From JBBRHH01 sp038222915 (GTDB taxonomy: Bacteria; Planctomycetota; Phycisphaerae; Tepidisphaerales; Tepidisphaeraceae): a stretch of DNA of 9,258 nucleotides. The DNA lies in contig JBBRHH010000219.1 in NCBI GenBank assembly GCA_038222915.1, positions 1 through 9,258 of the forward strand. The letters are read 5' to 3'. The position numbers and the translations under genes are program-made. Shown piece by piece: positions 6,264 to 9,258 of the stretch. The notes below the pieces were generated by a model. That model ran no database searches, had not been told where the DNA came from, and saw nothing but the letters and a program-made list of their open reading frames with translations. Each line of letters starts with the position of its first letter. Position 1 is the stretch's first letter.

Positions 6264-6914
6264 TCAGTGGGGGAGTGCGGTCATTGCAGCGTCTGGCAGG
6301 TAGGTGCGAATCAGTTGCTCGACGGCGGGGCGCACAACGCGGGCCGCGTCGTTGCGGCCGTGCATTTGCCTGAGGATCAGGGCGCCTTCGACCAACGCCG
6401 TGAAACAGTCGGCGAACGTGTTGGCGGCGGCCGGATTTGCTCCTGAAGCTTTGGCGAGGTTGTACCAGTTGTCGCGGGTTTGGCGCTTGCGCGCGGCCGC
6501 AGCTTCGTGTACGGGGTCGTGCGGATTGGGAAACTCGGCCGCCGCGTTGGTGAAGATGCAGCCTTGGAAATCCGGATCGTTGAACCAGAGATCCATAACG
6601 TCGAACATGGCCAGGAACTGCCGCGCGGGATCGTCGCCGGCAATTTTTCTGATGGCCCGGCCCCATGCCTCGGATTCCCACTCATCGCGGCGTTTCACCG
6701 CGGAGACCATCAGGTCGTCCTTGCTTTCGAAATGCTTGTAGAACGTCGTCTTGGTGACGCCAGCGGCGGCGATGACTTGATCGATGCCGATGGCGTTGAA
6801 GCCATTTCGATAGAACAGGTCGATGGCGGCCGCGAGGAGTCTTTCGCGGCCGGTCTTTGGCGGATCGGGGAGATCGAACAGCTCCGACGCGGATTTTTTG
6901 CGGGTTGTGACCAT
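6264..6914 (-). CDS. TetR/AcrR family transcriptional regulator
   Basis: A 216-residue repressor-type protein. Residues 21-67 form the TetR DNA-binding domain: GRERLLAAAIDLFYRNGFNAIGIDQVIAAAGVTKTTFYKHFESKDDL, with the helix-turn-helix at about 42-61. The C-terminal half is a ligand-binding/dimerisation domain containing FQGCIFTNAAAEF (116-128). That GC...NAAAE pattern is seen in a TetR subgroup that includes regulators of small reductase or detoxification genes. Cys119 in it could sense electrophiles, by analogy with NemR; this is inference. ATG 6914 is chosen because GAGG (6920-6923) sits 5 nt upstream and the following residues are basic. An in-frame ATG at 6974 would read through the candidate operator. 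It is divergent from the AhpD-like/tautomerase genes, the classical arrangement for a repressor controlling its neighbours and itself. Confidence 0.93.
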   Translation of the reverse strand: MVTTRKKSASELFDLPDPPKTGRERLLAAAIDLFYRNGFNAIGIDQVIAAAGVTKTTFYKHFESKDDLMVSAVKRRDEWESEAWGRAIRKIAGDDPARQFLAMFDVMDLWFNDPDFQGCIFTNAAAEFPNPHDPVHEAAAARKRQTRDNWYNLAKASGANPAAANTFADCFTALVEGALILRQMHGRNDAARVVRPAVEQLIRTYLPDAAMTALPH

Positions 6915-6931
6915 AAGAACCTCGTTCCAAG

Positions 6932-6976
6932 GCAGTTTACCCGCACTGCAGGCGGGGGTGTACCTGTAGTGCACTG
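6932..6976. promoter_or_regulatory. Candidate TetR operator region in the tetR/ahpD-like divergent gap
   Basis: Several overlapping dyads lie 18-62 bp upstream of the tetR start. GCAGT-N8-ACTGC (6932-6949) is a perfect 18-bp dyad of the size TetR-family dimers usually bind. GCACTGCAGG (6943-6952) and CCTGTAGTGC (6963-6972) are inverted arms with 9 of 10 matches. AGTGCACT (6968-6975) is a perfect palindrome. All share the half-site ACTGC/AGTGC. On the minus strand TAAACT (6936-6941) inside the first dyad resembles a -10 of tetR. Operator function is inferred from placement only. No convincing plus-strand promoter could be picked in 6977-7069. Confidence 0.4.
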
Positions 6977-7082
6977 TTCCTGGGTTGGGGGATGCATAGA
7001 GTTCTTCATGTCCGGTGCGAAAGACGCGTGACGTTCATGTGTGATCGGCCGGGAAACGAGTGAGATCCGAAGGAGTTTTGCA

Positions 7083-7388
7083 ATGTACGACATGAAGAAC
7101 CTTGGGAAGTTCGGCAGACTTGGTGAGCTGGCCCCAGAGGCGTTCAAGGCCTTTGTCGCGTTTGATGCGGCGGCGTTCAAGGGCGGCGTGGTGCCGCTCA
7201 AATACAAGGAATTGATGGCGGTGGCGGTTGCGCTGACGACTCAGTGCCCGTACTGCATTGAGATCCACTCGACGCGAGCGAAGGAAGCTGGCGCGACCGA
7301 GCAGGAACTGGCCGAGACGACGCTGGTGACGGCGGCGCTGCGGGCCGGCGGTGCAATGACTCATGGGACGCATACGCTGGGCAAATAG
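7083..7388 (+). CDS. Carboxymuconolactone decarboxylase family protein (AhpD-like)
   Basis: A 101-residue protein of the CMD/AhpD fold. The motif CPYCIEIH (residues 55-62) gives Cys55, Cys58, Glu60 and His62, the CxxC-x-E-x-H redox and proton-relay centre of AhpD-like alkylhydroperoxidases. True carboxymuconolactone decarboxylases lack the cysteine pair, so a thiol peroxidase or disulfide redox role is favoured. KYKELMAVAVAL (40-51) and the helices around AAALRAGGAMTHG (84-95) are typical of the family, and the length is normal for it. The start at 7083 has AAGGAG (7070-7075) 7 nt upstream; the in-frame ATG at 7041 has none. It is divergent from tetR and is followed by the tautomerase gene after 99 bp, whose ribosome site has the same sequence and spacing. 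The physiological substrate cannot be read from the sequence. Confidence 0.93.
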   Translation: MYDMKNLGKFGRLGELAPEAFKAFVAFDAAAFKGGVVPLKYKELMAVAVALTTQCPYCIEIHSTRAKEAGATEQELAETTLVTAALRAGGAMTHGTHTLGK

Positions 7389-7420
7389 CTATGGGCGGCG
7401 TGCTCGTGAACGAACTGTAA

Positions 7421-7465
7421 AGCGCGGTTGAGAGTTGCCGACCGCGCTGAACAACATTGCAACTC
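7421..7465 (+). ncRNA. Candidate H-type RNA pseudoknot in the tautomerase leader
   Basis: Two perfect stems interlock in the 99-bp gap. Stem 1 is AGCGCGGT (7421-7428) with ACCGCGCT (7441-7448), 8 bp. Stem 2 is GAGTTGC (7432-7438), lying in the loop of stem 1, with GCAACTC (7459-7465), 7 bp. Loops are L1 TGA (3 nt), L2 CG (2 nt) and L3 GAACAACATT (10 nt, A-rich). These lengths suit a classical H-type pseudoknot: a short L1 crosses the deep groove of a 7-bp stem, and a longer A-rich L3 crosses the shallow groove of an 8-bp stem. It ends 9 nt before the AAGGAG of the tautomerase gene, so it could control ribosome access. Seen: the complementarity. Inferred: folding and function. I cannot match it to a known riboswitch class. 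Confidence 0.5.
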
Positions 7466-7487
7466 AAATCGAAGAAGGAGACCGCAT

Positions 7488-7715
7488 ATGCCGTTGATTA
7501 GTGTAAAAGTCCTGGAAGGTGTGTTCACGCCGACTCAAAAGCGCGAGATGATCCGAAAACTCACCGACACGATGGTGTCGATCGAAGGCGAGAATCTCCG
7601 GCCGGTGACGTGGGCGGTTGTGGAGGAGGTCGCGAGCGGTGCGTGGGGAATGGGTGGCAGGCCGCTTACCACTGAGGACGCCTTGGCGCTTGCGGGTGGT
7701 GGTTTGAAAGGGTGA
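7488..7715 (+). CDS. Small tautomerase (4-oxalocrotonate tautomerase superfamily)
   Basis: A 75-residue protein starting MPLISVKVLEGVFTPTQKREMI. After removal of the initiator Met, Pro1 would be the catalytic base, the hallmark of the superfamily, which does keto-enol tautomerisation and related reactions on small oxo acids. The rest (EGENLRPVTWAVVEEVASGAWGMGGRPLTTEDALAL) matches a bacterial subgroup with conserved RP-TWVxxEEV and GxWGxGG blocks. Family members act as small homo-oligomers in the cytoplasm. The start at 7488 has AAGGAG (7475-7480) 7 nt upstream; the frame is open further back to 7428, but that part runs through the structured leader. It is probably co-transcribed with the AhpD-like gene under TetR control and is closed by the terminator at 7749-7787. 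The substrate is unknown. Confidence 0.92.
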   Translation: MPLISVKVLEGVFTPTQKREMIRKLTDTMVSIEGENLRPVTWAVVEEVASGAWGMGGRPLTTEDALALAGGGLKG

Positions 7716-7748
7716 GGAAGCACCTTGCTCGTGGTCCGCATCTTTTAA

Positions 7749-7787
7749 CGGTCAGGATTCTCCGTTGGCGAGAGTCCTGACCGGTTT
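7749..7787 (+). terminator. Intrinsic terminator after the tautomerase gene
   Basis: CGGTCAGGATTCTC (7749-7762) pairs with GAGAGTCCTGACCG (7770-7783) over 14 bp with one G-T wobble and a 7-nt loop. A short G-TTT follows (7784-7787). It begins 33 bp after the tautomerase stop. The T-run is short, so efficiency may depend on the very stable stem. The remaining 133 bp to the TPR gene end hold nothing I can identify. Confidence 0.7.
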
Positions 7788-7920
7788 CGCATTGCTTGAA
7801 TCTGTCCAGTCGCGTTCCGCATGTGGCGCTCGACTGTGGGCGGCCGACTAATGGAAAGGCGCCCACGGAGTGGACACAGAACATCCGTCTTGGCGATGCA
7901 GGAATCACTGGGTTCGCTGT

Positions 7921-9258
7921 TCAACGTTGGTCGCCCCGGGGGCGAGTGCTCCATCTTCTTGCTTCGGCTTCGTCGCCCACCTTCATCAGGCATTCATGGG
8001 CGACGGCAGGATCCGCGCCCGATGGCCAGCCGACTGTATCGAATTTCTCATTGGGGCTCGCCCCCGCCAGCAGCAGCACCTGGCCATAATGCGAGGCTCG
8101 GCGAAATTGCTCGGCAGCCTCCTGCACTTTGCCCGCCTCGTACAGGGCCATGCCGGCAATGGCATGATTGGTGCGAAAGACTTCGCCGCCGCGCGGGACG
8201 TGCCGGCGGCCGTCAGTCTTTTTATGCGGAATGTTGGCAGTGGGTAAGAGGGCACTTGCAAACGGCGGAAGCATCTCAGATGGAGTAAGGCGGACTTCCC
8301 AGTCCGTGTTCAACGAGCAATGCCGGGCGGCCTCGCCAGGATCCGATGGGAGGATCAAACGCGCAACTGCCATGCGCAGCGCCACCGCACGGCCGATATC
8401 GGCCATTTTAAGCGGGCCTTCGGATTTGACTCCGGCGGCCCCGATGCCCATGTTTTTGAGTCGCGCCAATTCGAGCGCCAGCGCCGTGCGAAAACAGGCG
8501 AGCGCCTCAGCGGAGTTTCCGCGTCCCTCGGCGACCGCGCCCATGTAGGCCGAGAGACGGGCATCCGCGGGGTCGATCTTTAGCGATGCGGTGAACATCG
8601 CATCAGCGCCGGCAAAGTTGCCGCGGCCCATCTCCTGCCAGGCGCTCAGAAGCTGCGCACCGATCGACGTCTGCTCCAGGTTGCGTCCGGCGGTCACGTG
8701 CGGCAGGTAGCGGAAGAAATCGTTTTGCGATGAGTAGGCGTTGGCGAGCCCGTATCGAAAGCCGATGTCAGCTGGCGACAGCGCCACCGCTTTTTCATAA
8801 GCCTGCACGGCGAGGTCGTAGCGCTTTTCGCGAAAGGCGAACGTGCCGACATAGTCGTAGTATTGCGGGGTCTCGCTGTGATTTTTCAGCGCTGCCTGCG
8901 TGTATTGCCTGGCCTGGGCCAGCAGTTCGCCCGCCTTTTGATCCATCGCGTCTGCATAAGCGTAGCCCGCGGGCGTTGGACTGGTTTCACGAACCCATAC
9001 GCGATCCGATCCCCAAATCTCCGACCGGCTTGACGACACCGCCGCCATTTCGGCTGCCATCGCCTGCCCTGCCGCGATCGACATCAGGCGGCTCATTAGA
9101 TCCAGCACCTCGACGTCACTAGGCCTTAAACAAGCGAGCCGCGTCGGTCTACTATCTGCCGCTGCATAGTGGCCGGCGGCGCGCAAACACAACCGTCCGC
9201 GATTTGAATCATCTCGCGTGGCCGGGCGATTGTCGGGTTGTGGTTTACTGTGGCTGGC
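7921..9258 (-). CDS. TPR repeat protein, partial (runs off the right edge)
   Basis: The frame ends at TGA (7921-7923) and stays open to the last base of the window, giving at least 445 residues, so the start is probably outside. Tetratricopeptide-like helix pairs are visible. One is QYYDYVGTFAFREKRYDLAVQAYEKAVALSPADIGFRYGLANAY. Two consecutive ones lie around AQLLSAWQEMGRGNFAGADAMFTASLKIDPADARLSAYMGAVAEGRGNSAEALACFRTAL. One near the end contains FRTNHAIAGMALYEAGKVQEAAEQFRRASHYG. LRPSDVEVLDLMSRLMSIAAGQ upstream also looks like the second half of a TPR. This argues that the ATG at 9096 and the TTG at 9192 are internal, though ATG 9096 remains possible. TPR arrays are protein-interaction scaffolds; no enzymatic domain is seen here. 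In Planctomycetota similar tails sit on large membrane or kinase proteins, but the missing N-terminus would decide. It converges with the tautomerase gene. Confidence 0.8.
   Translation of the reverse strand, partial: ASHSKPQPDNRPATRDDSNRGRLCLRAAGHYAAADSRPTRLACLRPSDVEVLDLMSRLMSIAAGQAMAAEMAAVSSSRSEIWGSDRVWVRETSPTPAGYAYADAMDQKAGELLAQARQYTQAALKNHSETPQYYDYVGTFAFREKRYDLAVQAYEKAVALSPADIGFRYGLANAYSSQNDFFRYLPHVTAGRNLEQTSIGAQLLSAWQEMGRGNFAGADAMFTASLKIDPADARLSAYMGAVAEGRGNSAEALACFRTALALELARLKNMGIGAAGVKSEGPLKMADIGRAVALRMAVARLILPSDPGEAARHCSLNTDWEVRLTPSEMLPPFASALLPTANIPHKKTDGRRHVPRGGEVFRTNHAIAGMALYEAGKVQEAAEQFRRASHYGQVLLLAGASPNEKFDTVGWPSGADPAVAHECLMKVGDEAEARRWSTRPRGDQR

Noticed and set aside
6176..6264. 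tRNA-Leu as an integration (attachment) site
   Set aside because: No second copy of the tRNA 3' end, no integrase and no mobile genes are visible in the window.
7821..8288. Plus-strand open frame over the end of the TPR gene
   Set aside because: No ribosome site or recognisable fold; the opposite frame has a clear TPR pattern.

Overview
The window looks like a chromosomal segment of a Planctomycetota bacterium. The evidence is the tail of a DUF1501 (sulfatase/alkaline-phosphatase-like) protein and a DUF1559-type pseudopilin, both families that are heavily expanded in that phylum. Other hints are high GC, many starts without a good Shine-Dalgarno, and tRNA genes without an encoded CCA. No insertion sequence, integrase, phage gene, CRISPR array or rRNA is visible, so it reads as ordinary chromosome with small independent units.

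Layout. Positions 1-435 (+) are the C-terminal part of a DUF1501 protein. A hairpin follows, then a tRNA-Met(CAU) gene on the minus strand (504-576) with its own sigma-70-like promoter. Next is a minus-strand lipoprotein (680-1669), a periplasmic sugar-binding protein of the rhamnose/AI-2 type. It is divergent from a pseudopilin gene (1854-2858, +). The 184-bp divergent region carries a perfect 20-bp dyad. Convergent to the pseudopilin is a 1050-residue GH13 alpha-glucan enzyme (2878-6030, -) with a CBM41-like N-terminus and a large uncharacterised middle. A tRNA-Leu(CAA) gene with a clear promoter follows (6176-6259, +).

The right half holds a compact stress- or catabolism-like module. A TetR-family repressor (6264-6914, -) is divergent from a two-gene unit made of an AhpD/carboxymuconolactone-decarboxylase-like protein (7083-7388, +) and a small tautomerase (7488-7715, +). 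The unit is closed by a strong hairpin terminator (7749-7787). Short dyads next to the tetR start are candidate operators. The window ends with a minus-strand TPR protein (7921 to the edge) whose frame stays open to the last base.

The most unusual signal lies in the 99-bp gap between the AhpD-like and tautomerase genes. Two perfect stems (8 bp and 7 bp) interlock with the exact topology and loop lengths of an H-type RNA pseudoknot, ending 9 nt before the tautomerase Shine-Dalgarno. It is a candidate cis-regulatory RNA and the best lead for something undescribed here.
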